Shown piece after piece: positions 41,365-49,973 of a DNA stretch of 64,000 nucleotides. A program made the translations under genes and the position numbers. The stretch covers positions 100,454 through 164,453 of the forward strand of contig CAYRNW010000003.1 of assembly GCA_964425745.1 (NCBI GenBank), in the 5' to 3' direction. How positions within the stretch are numbered: position 1 is the stretch's first letter; each line of letters begins with the position of its first letter. A model generated the notes under the pieces. It searched no databases. It worked only from the letters and a program-made list of their open reading frames with translations, and was not told where the DNA came from. This DNA is from CALCNS01 sp964425745 (GTDB lineage Bacteria; Bacillota; JAAYKD01).

Positions 41365-41434
41365 ATAACTCTTTAGTTATGAACATGATAAAATTATACT
41401 ATTTTACTTATGGTTTTGCAAGGTGTATACTTGC
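41365..41434. promoter_or_regulatory. Divergent promoter region with LysR-type operator
   Basis: A perfect inverted repeat ATAACT-CTTT-AGTTAT (41365-41380) precedes TATACT (41395-41400), the likely -10 of the chromate transporter genes, whose weak -35 TTTAGT lies in the repeat. On the minus strand TATAAT (41398-41393) and TTGCAA (41421-41416), 17 bases apart, form the LysR gene promoter. A second repeat GCAAG-N7-CTTGC spans 41418-41434. The overlap of the two promoters fits activation of one and autorepression of the other. Confidence 0.6.
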
Positions 41435-41449
41435 CAAGGAGGCGAAAAT

Positions 41450-42028
41450 ATGAAACGAGACATCAGTTTTTTTTGGGAATTATTTAAAGCAACCTTTGCT
41501 TTGAGTGCTTTTACTTTTGGCGGAGGTTGCGTTATTGTACCTCTTATGAGAGAAAAATTTGTGAATCGGTATCAGTGGCTACAAGAAGAAGAAATGCTGA
41601 ATTTGACCGCGATTGCTCAATCTGCACCAGGTCCTTTAGCTGTAAATGCATCGATTTTAGTAGGATTTCATTTGGCAGGAATTCCGGGTGCGGCAATTAC
41701 GATACTTGGAACAATTCTCCCGCCATTTCTGATTCTTTCTGTAATATCCATGATCTACACCTGGTTCAAAAGTAATCTCTTCATCTCGCTTCTGCTGAGA
41801 GGGATGCAAGCCGGAGTCGCTGCTGTCGTCTTAGATGTAACCCTTTCAATGGCTCAATGTATTGTGGCAGAGCATCAGATTCGGCCGATTGTAATTATGA
41901 GTTTAGCACTTGTAGCAACGGTGTTTTTCCACGTTAACGTGATTTGGGTGCTCTTGTTTTCCGCTGGGATTTCGGTCTCCGATTTATTGATAACACGAGT
42001 CAAAGCGTGGAGAGTGAGCCTGCAGTGA
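41450..42028 (+). CDS. Chromate transporter, N-terminal-type half (ChrA family)
   Basis: 192-residue membrane protein of the short-chain CHR family. It has the glycine-rich motif FTFGGGCVIVPLMREKFV, the QSAPGPLAVNAS motif and about five to six hydrophobic segments. Long ChrA proteins have two such halves; here the second half is a separate gene that overlaps by 4 bases. The real substrate in anaerobes is often unknown. ATG 41450 has AAGGAGG close upstream. Control by the divergent LysR gene is likely. Confidence 0.9.
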   Translation: MKRDISFFWELFKATFALSAFTFGGGCVIVPLMREKFVNRYQWLQEEEMLNLTAIAQSAPGPLAVNASILVGFHLAGIPGAAITILGTILPPFLILSVISMIYTWFKSNLFISLLLRGMQAGVAAVVLDVTLSMAQCIVAEHQIRPIVIMSLALVATVFFHVNVIWVLLFSAGISVSDLLITRVKAWRVSLQ

Positions 42029-42594
42029 TTTATCAGAAGTTATTCACGAGTTTCTTTCAAATCGGATTGTTTAGTTTCGGTGGGGGTTATGCCTCCATGC
42101 CTTTGATTCAACAGCAAGTTGTCGAAAAGCATGGTTGGCTGACGTTGTCTGAATTTGCAGATGTAATCACTATTTCGCAAATGACACCGGGACCGATCGC
42201 GATAAACAGCTCGACCTTCGTAGGAATGCGTATTGCCGGAATTCCAGGAGCGATTATTGCAACCTTGGGTTGTATTTTACCTTCCTGTATCATTGTCTTA
42301 GCTCTGGCTTTTTTATATCAACGGTATAAAAATCTATCGGTCGTGAAGGCGCTCTTGGCTGGATTAAGGCCAGCGGTAGTGGCTTTAATTGCATCCGCAG
42401 GGGTTTCGATTTTAGTTTTGGCTTTGTGGAAAAATACAAATTTGCCTCCGAGCTTCGCGAATTTTAACTTCATAGGTGCAGTTCTTTTCTTAGGTGCATT
42501 TTATTTCTTAAGGTTCAAAAAAACCGATCCAATTCAAGCCATGCTGGGAAGCGGTGTCGTGGGATTGATTATCTATTGGGCTGTAGGTCCTTAA
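42025..42594 (+). CDS. Chromate transporter, second half (ChrA family)
   Basis: 189-residue partner of the preceding protein with the same motifs (FSFGGGYASMPLIQQQVV and QMTPGPIAINSSTFVG). It most likely starts with GTG 42025, which overlaps the upstream stop as GTGA; a longer in-frame start at 41944 would overlap 85 bases of the partner gene and add a non-homologous N-terminus. The two halves presumably assemble into one antiparallel heterodimer. A strong terminator follows. Confidence 0.88.
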   Translation: MIYQKLFTSFFQIGLFSFGGGYASMPLIQQQVVEKHGWLTLSEFADVITISQMTPGPIAINSSTFVGMRIAGIPGAIIATLGCILPSCIIVLALAFLYQRYKNLSVVKALLAGLRPAVVALIASAGVSILVLALWKNTNLPPSFANFNFIGAVLFLGAFYFLRFKKTDPIQAMLGSGVVGLIIYWAVGP

Positions 42595-42634
42595 ATAAAA
42601 CAATGAAATAGGGGTTTCATTTCAAACCGAAAAC

Positions 42635-42676
42635 AAAAAATGCTATCAAGCAGCAATTTGCTTGATAGCATTTTTT
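42635..42676. terminator. Bidirectional terminator (chromate transporter / oligoendopeptidase)
   Basis: An 18-bp perfect stem AAAAAATGCTATCAAGCA/TGCTTGATAGCATTTTTT has a 6-nt loop; it works in both directions and its right edge touches the peptidase stop codon. Confidence 0.93.
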
Positions 42677-42677
42677 C

Positions 42678-44465
42678 TTAAACTTGTTTTTCTGCTAATT
42701 GAAGGTATTCATCTAAATCGGCTAAAGCTAAATCAATTGCTTTTTGCCAGAATTCCGGTTTGGTCAAGTCGGTTTGCAAATAGGTTTGAGCTAAATCTTC
42801 AACCGTCATGGTTCCAGTATGACGGAGTAATTCTAAATACATGTCCTCAAAGGAAGATCCCATTTCCAAAGCCTTAGCGTAAATTCCTGTTGCAAAGAGA
42901 AAACCAAAGGTATACGGGAAATTATAAAAGGGAACGGAGGTACCATGGAAATGCCCTTTTGAAAACCAAAAAGTGGGATGCCACTCCTCAAGAGTATTTA
43001 AGTACGCTTCTTTCTGTGCTTCCACCATCATTTGGTTGATTTGGTCCACAGATAAGGGCCCCTTGGATCTTGCGTTGTAGAAATTCAACTCAAAGATGTA
43101 ACGGCAATGAATATTCATCATATGGCTGGCAGCACGTTGGAGTTTGCTTTCTAGCAGCGAAAGTTTTTCTTCTTCGCTTTTTGCATTGCGAATCGCAGCA
43201 TCGGAGACGACCAATTCAGAAAAAGTTGAAGCTGTTTCAGCTAAGCACATCCCGATTTCTCGGTTGAGTAAAGGGAGATCTTTCATCGCAAAATCATGAA
43301 ATCCGTGACCAAGTTCGTGCGCTAAGGTCGTAACATTGGAAACGGTCCCTGAGAATGTCGTGAAGATTCTGCTTTCCTTCGCGATGGGGAAGGAGGTGCA
43401 GAAGGCCCCTGCACCTTTATCACCTCTGTTCTCGGCTTCAATCCAACGATTCGTGAAAGCTTTTTCCGCAAAGGTTGCCATGAGCGGGCTAAATTTATTG
43501 AATTGTTCTACAATGAACTCGGCTCCTTGTTCATAGCTCCATTGACTGTTTTGATTTCCTACGGGAGCACCAAAATCGTGCCAAGCAAGTGTATCTGCCT
43601 TTAACAATTCTTTCTTTTTTTTCAGATATTTGACCAATGATGCTTTGTTTTTATTGATGGTCTCCCACATCGTGTCTACTGTTTTTCTTTGGATACGGTT
43701 CTGAGAGCACGCCTCCTTTAAGGGTTCATTCCAACCTCTGGCCTCATATAAATTCAAGCGGAAGCCAATCATTGAGTTGAGCTCATGGGCCGCGAGTTCT
43801 GCTAAGTCCTGCCAAGCTGCCTCCCATTTAGGCAATAATTGTTTCCTGACTTCTCGGTTTGGGTCCGATAAACGATTATAGGCTTGCCCAGCAGATAAGA
43901 GGACTTCAGTTCCGTTGGCTTCGGTTAAAGGTATTTTAATTCTGGCAACCAAGCGATCATAGAGCGTACCCCATGCATTGTAGCCATCGGTTGATAATCT
44001 ACTGATGAGTTGTTCTTGCTCACTGGGGAGTTTTTCTTTTGCTTTTTCACGCATGTCATTTAAAACAAAACGATATTCGGCAAACGCGTCTTGGGCTATA
44101 AATGCAACCCAATCATTTTCATTAATATCTAAGATTTGCTGATTCACTAAGGTTAAGATTTGTTCGAATTGTGCATAGATTGCGAAAAATCGCCCGTAAT
44201 GCATTTGCGCTTTCGTATCTTTAATATTAGCAGCATTCAAGCAGCCGAGGAAAGCGGCAACTTGGTATAATCTACTCCCCAAATTTTGTAAGACGTCAAT
44301 TCGTCGAGACCAATCTTCAATTGTCGAAGAGGTTGATGCTGTTAAAACATCTCGATATTTTTGAATGTCTGCTGTAAGCAGATTCATTTCTTCCATCAGC
44401 TCTGCTGATGAACTCCCTCCAGGGAAAAAGGTTTCTAAGTTCCATACGGGATTTAACTCTTTCAT
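42678..44465 (-). CDS. M3 family oligoendopeptidase F (copy 1)
   Basis: 595-residue cytosolic zinc peptidase. The catalytic site is HELGHGFHDF (HExxH) with the third ligand glutamate about 25 residues on in MCLAETASTFSE. Oligoendopeptidases F cut peptides of roughly 7-17 residues, fitting a peptide- and amino-acid-fermenting lifestyle. It directly follows a paralogue (13 bases apart, same strand) with the same layout. The last residues lie in the shared terminator region. Confidence 0.93.
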   Translation of the reverse strand: MKELNPVWNLETFFPGGSSSAELMEEMNLLTADIQKYRDVLTASTSSTIEDWSRRIDVLQNLGSRLYQVAAFLGCLNAANIKDTKAQMHYGRFFAIYAQFEQILTLVNQQILDINENDWVAFIAQDAFAEYRFVLNDMREKAKEKLPSEQEQLISRLSTDGYNAWGTLYDRLVARIKIPLTEANGTEVLLSAGQAYNRLSDPNREVRKQLLPKWEAAWQDLAELAAHELNSMIGFRLNLYEARGWNEPLKEACSQNRIQRKTVDTMWETINKNKASLVKYLKKKKELLKADTLAWHDFGAPVGNQNSQWSYEQGAEFIVEQFNKFSPLMATFAEKAFTNRWIEAENRGDKGAGAFCTSFPIAKESRIFTTFSGTVSNVTTLAHELGHGFHDFAMKDLPLLNREIGMCLAETASTFSELVVSDAAIRNAKSEEEKLSLLESKLQRAASHMMNIHCRYIFELNFYNARSKGPLSVDQINQMMVEAQKEAYLNTLEEWHPTFWFSKGHFHGTSVPFYNFPYTFGFLFATGIYAKALEMGSSFEDMYLELLRHTGTMTVEDLAQTYLQTDLTKPEFWQKAIDLALADLDEYLQLAEKQV

Positions 44466-44478
44466 AGTTTCACATCCT

Positions 44479-46278
44479 TTAATCTTTTTGTTGATCCGCT
44501 GCAGTTAAAGCCATAAACTCATCATAATTATTGAGTACGGAATCGATTGCACTTTGCCAGAAGATTCTAGAACCAAGGTCAACGCCTAAATATTTTTGTG
44601 CTAGATCTTCAACCGTCATTCGGCCAGTGTCCTGCAGGAGAGAAATATATTGTTCTTCAAAAGCACTTCCAAGTTCTTTCGCTTTCTCATAAACGCCAGC
44701 TGAGAACAAATATCCAAATGTGTAAGGGAAGTTATAGAAGGGAACTCCAGTGCTGTAAAAGTGTAGCTTTGAAGCCCAAAAACGGGGATGGTAGCCACTT
44801 AAAGCGCCGGCATAGGCTTTGCGTTGGGCCTCAATCATAAGTTCATTCAAACGCTTTACAGGAACTTCTCCCTTGGAACGTTCGGTGTAGAATTCGGTTT
44901 CAAAGAGAAAACGTGATTGAATATTCATCAATAACGAGACAGCTCGATTTAATGTGCTTTCCATAAGTTGGATTTTCTCATCACGGGTTTTAGCAGCAGC
45001 CACCGATGCATTCGCTACAATCATTTCCCCCATGGTAGAAGCAGTCTCTGCAACAACCATAGCATAGGATTTCGTCATAGGAGCCATATCCTTCATGACC
45101 CACCCATGATAACCGTGACCTAATTCATGAGCTACCGTTGCCACATTCGACATGCTGCCCGAAAAAGTAACGAAAATTCTGGACTGCTTCGCTTCTGAAA
45201 AACCAGAGCAGAAGCCCCCCATTCTCTTACCGGGACGATCTTCGGACTCAATCCAACCATCGTTAAATGCCATTGTAGCAAAGTCTGCCATTTTGGGACT
45301 AAAGTTTCTGAAATGCTCGACAATGAAAGAGGCAGCTTCTTCGTAGCTCATTTTTTGCTGGCTGCTTCCTGTGCTGCAATCAACATCATTCCAGTTTAAT
45401 TCAGAGATTCCCAATAGTTGTTTTTTTCGCTCTAAATAGGCAACCAGCTTCTCTTTATTGGCATCGATTACCGACCACATTGTTTCTAATGTTGAAGGTC
45501 TCATACGATTGTATTCAATGGGTTCGGTTAAAAAATCAGACCATTTCCGATGTTTGTAGAGATTTAAGCGATATCCTGAGAGTTGATTCAAGGCATGAGC
45601 GATTTGATCCTCAACACTCTCCCATGCTTTCTCCCACGTTTCCATAAGCATTTTACGAATCTTTGGATCGGGATGACTTAATCGATTTTGAAGCTGTCCC
45701 ATGGAAAGTTCTTGTTCTTTACCATCGAGATTAATCTTAGCTTTCAAGGAAGAAGCTATCATCGTATATAGACTTCCCCATCCGTGATATCCATTGACAG
45801 CTAAAGAGTTTTGTAAGGATTCCAAATCCAAACCCATCATCGATTTGGAACGTTGGCGTCTTTCATTAAGATTCCATGCGATTTCGCTTAATTCTTCTTG
45901 AGCGAGAAAATCTTGCCATTCTTCATCGCTCATCGCTAAAAATTGAGTATTAAAAGTGGTATTGATGTTCGCCAATGTTGCACCCATTTGTCGAATCTTA
46001 CCTGACATTTGCCGAGCTGCTAAATCTGCGGCGACCGCAGCTGAATGACAATTAGCAAAAGCACCGGCATAAGAAGTTCTGCTCATTAAAGATTGCAATT
46101 TCTTTAAGCGATCTACCCAATTAGAAGGACTGCTAACTGGTTGGTTCAGCTCGCCGACAAAGCTAATCAAATCTTTTTCCAAATCAGTAACATAGGTTTT
46201 GAACGGAGCAGATCCACAACCCCCTTCGAAGAAGACTTCCAGATTCCAGGTTCGTCGCAAATTTTGAAATTCACTCAT
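44479..46278 (-). CDS. M3 family oligoendopeptidase F (copy 2)
   Basis: 599-residue paralogue of the previous gene: HExxH in HELGHGYHGW and downstream glutamate in VVAETASTMGE. The two tandem copies share the N-terminal WNLE.FF.GG opening and the C-terminal FWQ.AID segment but differ along most of their length, so the duplication is not recent. They are likely co-transcribed, with this copy first. Different peptide preferences are a reasonable inference. Confidence 0.93.
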   Translation of the reverse strand: MSEFQNLRRTWNLEVFFEGGCGSAPFKTYVTDLEKDLISFVGELNQPVSSPSNWVDRLKKLQSLMSRTSYAGAFANCHSAAVAADLAARQMSGKIRQMGATLANINTTFNTQFLAMSDEEWQDFLAQEELSEIAWNLNERRQRSKSMMGLDLESLQNSLAVNGYHGWGSLYTMIASSLKAKINLDGKEQELSMGQLQNRLSHPDPKIRKMLMETWEKAWESVEDQIAHALNQLSGYRLNLYKHRKWSDFLTEPIEYNRMRPSTLETMWSVIDANKEKLVAYLERKKQLLGISELNWNDVDCSTGSSQQKMSYEEAASFIVEHFRNFSPKMADFATMAFNDGWIESEDRPGKRMGGFCSGFSEAKQSRIFVTFSGSMSNVATVAHELGHGYHGWVMKDMAPMTKSYAMVVAETASTMGEMIVANASVAAAKTRDEKIQLMESTLNRAVSLLMNIQSRFLFETEFYTERSKGEVPVKRLNELMIEAQRKAYAGALSGYHPRFWASKLHFYSTGVPFYNFPYTFGYLFSAGVYEKAKELGSAFEEQYISLLQDTGRMTVEDLAQKYLGVDLGSRIFWQSAIDSVLNNYDEFMALTAADQQKD

Positions 46279-46353
46279 TATACTACCCCTCTTCCTTTAT
46301 TTGACTTTATACCTTTTCTCGTTAACATTGGAAAACTCCTGTTTTCTTTTATG

Positions 46354-46383
46354 AAAAAACCCCTTCTCATTTCTGAGAAGGGG
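46354..46383 (-). terminator. Intrinsic terminator of the DUF1576 gene
   Basis: A 10-bp stem CCCCTTCTCA/TGAGAAGGGG with a 4-nt loop, followed on the minus strand by six T. Confidence 0.88.
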
Positions 46384-46388
46384 AACGA

Positions 46389-47681
46389 TTAAGCTTGTTT
46401 CTTTTGCTTGTATGTTTCTAAGATAGCAATCATAAAAAGGGCAACAAGACCTGCAGAGAAACCTCCGTTATACAACGTTAACCCTCCGTGAATAGCTGTA
46501 GCATAAGGGGCTAAGGATGCGTGAAGGAAGCCAGCGATTATTCCCCAATACCAACCATAGACGCCAGAAATCGGGGATAAGGCTAAAGAAAAAGAAACCG
46601 TAACCGCTATCACTTGGGTTCCTAAGGACCATGGCATTAACAATGATGCTAAGAAATAACCGGCAACGGAAGGCCAAGCATTCGTTAATGAGACACCGTT
46701 CGCAGCTAAACAAACCATTGATAATAAAGCACCTACGGTGGGACCGGTAAAGGGAGCTTTGACCCAATGATAATAGAGCAGTGCAGCAAAACCGACTGTA
46801 GCCATATTGAGCAAGGTTGCCGAAATACCATCGGTTTTAACAAAATCGCATTGATGGCCGCTGCGAGAAAGAAGTTGACGGAAGCTGCCTGGGGCTTCTT
46901 TGATATGTTTGTTGGCATATGCGCTCCAGACCAATGCAACGAGGAAAATTAAAGAAAGAAGCAAAGAGATTTCTTTTGGAAATCCAGTGCTCAAAATGCC
47001 CTGAACGATAGAGTCGTTCGCAATCCCCATGGGAGCTAGAATCAAACTCCGGTAGAGCGTGAAAAACATCCATGCGATTAATCCCCCCGATAATCCCACG
47101 TTATAAATGTTCATTCCCTTATGCATGTTTGGTGTGTGCTTTGAGATGATGGGGACCATGAACCCAACAAAGGTCCCGAACAATACAGCGATTAGTAGAC
47201 GAAGGGGGAGAGATAGAGCGTCATGCCTTGAACTAAAGGCAATCATGGTTACGATGGGTGTCAATGAGCAAGCGAACAAAGCAACTGCGGAATATTGCTT
47301 GAAGGGGTGCTTTTGTGTTTTGCTATAAAGCCAAACCCCCAGTAAAATTGGTAATGAGTTCAATGCTGTCTTTCCAAAGAATGCGAATCCAAGCATAATC
47401 ATATAAGCCATAAGTCCTACTCCGCTCGGTTCACTTTTCGAGAACCACAAAACAGCAAGAGAAAGAAAGCCCACCAAGCTTACATTAAGTAGAGTCGCTG
47501 ATAAGCCACCAATAGCAAAAAAATCTGTTGTAAGTGTTGTGTTTACCGTTAAAATCTTTTGAAGATTCGATCCTATATTGCTATCTCTTGTCATTAAGAA
47601 AGCTGACAATAGAAGAATGCTATTGATAATGAACATGAATCCAAAAAATGTTTTGCGATTAATCTGTTCAAGTTGCGACAT
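46389..47681 (-). CDS. DUF1576 family integral membrane protein
   Basis: 430-residue protein with about 10-12 hydrophobic segments and internal similarity between its halves (FAIGGLSATLLNVSLVGFLSL and KTDGISATLLNMATVGFAALL). This duplicated layout, and conserved pieces such as FFGKTALNSLPILLGVWLY, fit the DUF1576 family of Clostridia, whose function is not known; transporter- or channel-like folding is plausible. It has its own terminator and lies between peptidase genes, so a role with peptides or amino acids is possible but unsupported. Confidence 0.75.
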   Translation of the reverse strand: MSQLEQINRKTFFGFMFIINSILLLSAFLMTRDSNIGSNLQKILTVNTTLTTDFFAIGGLSATLLNVSLVGFLSLAVLWFSKSEPSGVGLMAYMIMLGFAFFGKTALNSLPILLGVWLYSKTQKHPFKQYSAVALFACSLTPIVTMIAFSSRHDALSLPLRLLIAVLFGTFVGFMVPIISKHTPNMHKGMNIYNVGLSGGLIAWMFFTLYRSLILAPMGIANDSIVQGILSTGFPKEISLLLSLIFLVALVWSAYANKHIKEAPGSFRQLLSRSGHQCDFVKTDGISATLLNMATVGFAALLYYHWVKAPFTGPTVGALLSMVCLAANGVSLTNAWPSVAGYFLASLLMPWSLGTQVIAVTVSFSLALSPISGVYGWYWGIIAGFLHASLAPYATAIHGGLTLYNGGFSAGLVALFMIAILETYKQKKQA

Positions 47682-47742
47682 TGAAATTTAGTTCCCCCTC
47701 TGTTTTCAATAATGCTCAATAAGGTACTTTTGCATCATATCA

Positions 47743-47793
47743 AAAAAGCAGCATGGTTGGCAAGAGTTATTCACTCTCAAACTGCTGCTTTTT
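47743..47793 (-). terminator. Intrinsic terminator of the S9 peptidase gene
   Basis: An 11-bp outer stem AAAAAGCAGCA/TGCTGCTTTTT with an inner GAGT/ACTC hairpin; T-run on the minus strand. Confidence 0.8.
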
Positions 47794-47817
47794 AAATTAT
47801 AATATCGTTAGGTGCTC

Positions 47818-49830
47818 TTATTTGCCGTACTGATTGAGCCAGCTGATGATTTGATGTAAACGATGAACTTTGTTCCATGGTTTTCCGTTACGGCTCATTC
47901 CATGAAACTCATTGGGATACGTAACAAATTTGACAGGTGCCTTATTTAAATACTTCAAAGCTGCAAAATACATTTGTCCTTGTTCGAAGGGACAACGTAA
48001 ATCGCCTTCTTGAACTTCAATTAAAACAGGTGTCACCACGTTTGAGATATAGGAGTATGGGGATTGTTGTTTATAAGCTTTGTCATCATCCCAAGGTGCG
48101 ACCATATCAAATCTGCGTAACCAGGCCCAATTGCCATCGGAGGTGCCTGCCATGGCAGCCCAATGAATCACTGGCCGACTACAAATTGCCGCTTTAAATT
48201 TCTCGGTGTGACCAATAATCCAGGCAGTCATAAACCCGCCATAGGACCCTCCGGCAACAGAGAAAAGCCTTTCGTCAATCCATTTATGACGACGTAATGC
48301 TCTTTTTCGTACTGCCATGACATCATCGTAATCTTTTTTACCCCATTCTTTGGCTATTACGGTACAAAAATCTTCTCCGTATCCTTGTGAACCACGAGGA
48401 TTGCTAAACGCTATACCAAATCCTTCTGCAGCAGTAAGCTGAAACTCGAAAAAGAAAGCATGACCATACATCATCATAGGTCCACCGTGAATCTCTAGGA
48501 CAGTAGGATAAGATTTTGTCGAATCAAATTCTGTAGGTTTCATGACCCACATATCAATCTCAGGAGATTTTCGATTCGCGCGTGCTTTCATGTGCTCGGG
48601 TTCACTCAATTTGATTTGACTGAGCCATTCCTTATTTACATCGGTCAATTTCTTTTCTTTGACTCGTTGTCCTACTATATCTGTATCAAATACGTAGATA
48701 TCGGCAGGATTGTCAAATTGCGTAGCTGCAAAAGCTATTTTTCGGGTATTGGCGCTGAATGAGTAGCTGAAGATTGTGCGGTCTCCTTCTACCACACTTT
48801 CAATTTTTTGGGTATCGACAAAAATTTTGTAAATCGAGACCTTACCACTGTCACTGACTGGAACATAAACAGATTTGGATCCCCAACCCCAAATTAAAGG
48901 AGTGTTTCCGGAGATGGGGATGTCGCATAAAGCGATATTGCTGAAGGTACGGTCAAAATATGGAACACAAGCTTCTGGTTCGCCGCCCTGCATCGGTACC
49001 ATATAGAGCTTACTACTGCTGCCAATGACATCAGAAACCGATGCAATCATCGCGATGCGATCACCCTTTGGACTATAGGTGGCTTGCTGAACATCGAACT
49101 CTTTACAAACCAGATATCGGACACGAGCTTCCTCCATATTGTACTCATATAGATAACTTGACCATGCATTTCTACCCCAATCGTCGTCTTGCCGGCTGGT
49201 AAATAAGATTCTCCTCCCACTAGAGTCTACGTCGCAGAGCTGGTAGATGAACTGAGGTCCGAACGTGAGCTGAATTGGAGCTGTTTCTCTTTGATGATAA
49301 ACCAGCTGTGGTCTGTGAGATCCTAAGTAGCCCATTCCATCGGCTTTGTAAAATAAAGTTTCTATTTCTTTTACATCTTTGGTGAATTTGAGATAAAGGT
49401 CATTTTCAATCTCTACGCTTTTTTCATCTTCGATTCCTTTTTGATCTAAGTTTGCCGTATAGACAAAGCCGGAGCCATCGGGGAGCCAACGATAATCGAG
49501 AAGACCACCTTTAACAAAGGTGAACTGGGTTGCTTCACCTTTTTGTAAGGGTAAAATCCAAATTTGGGAACTTCCTGATCGCTTTGAGAGAAAAGCTAGT
49601 TCTTTTCCGTTGGGGCTAAAGCGTGGTTTTGAATCATGAGGACCACTGGTCAAGCGGAAAGAGTCCCCGCCGGATGCTTTTACTCCAAAAAGCGAACTTT
49701 CGTAGCGATTTTCATTTGCATTCACCGAAGAAAGCACATAGACAATCCAATCTCCTTCAGGGGAGATTTGAGGGTCACCAGCCAATCGTATCGTGAAGAG
49801 GTCTTCTTTCGCGAGTAATCTTTTCTGCAT
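47818..49830 (-). CDS. S9 family prolyl oligopeptidase / acylaminoacyl peptidase
   Basis: 670-residue cytosolic serine peptidase. An N-terminal seven-bladed WD40-like propeller (repeats such as RFSPNGKELAFLSKRSG, about residues 30-390) is followed by an alpha/beta hydrolase domain. It contains LEIHGGPMMMYG (oxyanion region), GGSYGGFMTAW (catalytic Ser) and YPNEFHGMSRNG with the catalytic His. Such enzymes release residues from short, often N-acylated, peptides. It is transcribed alone, as terminators bracket it. Together with the M3, M24 and asparaginase genes it suggests active peptide catabolism. Confidence 0.92.
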   Translation of the reverse strand: MQKRLLAKEDLFTIRLAGDPQISPEGDWIVYVLSSVNANENRYESSLFGVKASGGDSFRLTSGPHDSKPRFSPNGKELAFLSKRSGSSQIWILPLQKGEATQFTFVKGGLLDYRWLPDGSGFVYTANLDQKGIEDEKSVEIENDLYLKFTKDVKEIETLFYKADGMGYLGSHRPQLVYHQRETAPIQLTFGPQFIYQLCDVDSSGRRILFTSRQDDDWGRNAWSSYLYEYNMEEARVRYLVCKEFDVQQATYSPKGDRIAMIASVSDVIGSSSKLYMVPMQGGEPEACVPYFDRTFSNIALCDIPISGNTPLIWGWGSKSVYVPVSDSGKVSIYKIFVDTQKIESVVEGDRTIFSYSFSANTRKIAFAATQFDNPADIYVFDTDIVGQRVKEKKLTDVNKEWLSQIKLSEPEHMKARANRKSPEIDMWVMKPTEFDSTKSYPTVLEIHGGPMMMYGHAFFFEFQLTAAEGFGIAFSNPRGSQGYGEDFCTVIAKEWGKKDYDDVMAVRKRALRRHKWIDERLFSVAGGSYGGFMTAWIIGHTEKFKAAICSRPVIHWAAMAGTSDGNWAWLRRFDMVAPWDDDKAYKQQSPYSYISNVVTPVLIEVQEGDLRCPFEQGQMYFAALKYLNKAPVKFVTYPNEFHGMSRNGKPWNKVHRLHQIISWLNQYGK

Positions 49831-49932
49831 ATTGCTACCTGCCTTTCCGATGCTCGTTTCCTTTTAAGTTCAACTTTTTTTCGCGAGATTCCTTCTAGAA
49901 AGCCCTATAAAAAAACAAAAAAATAAGTTTCA

Positions 49933-49963
49933 ATGCAAAATACCACGGTATTTGACCGTGGTA
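49933..49963 (-). terminator. Intrinsic terminator of the flippase gene
   Basis: A 9-bp stem TACCACGGT/ACCGTGGTA with a 5-nt loop and TTTTGC on the minus strand after it. Confidence 0.78.
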
Positions 49964-49973
49964 CGAAATAATT

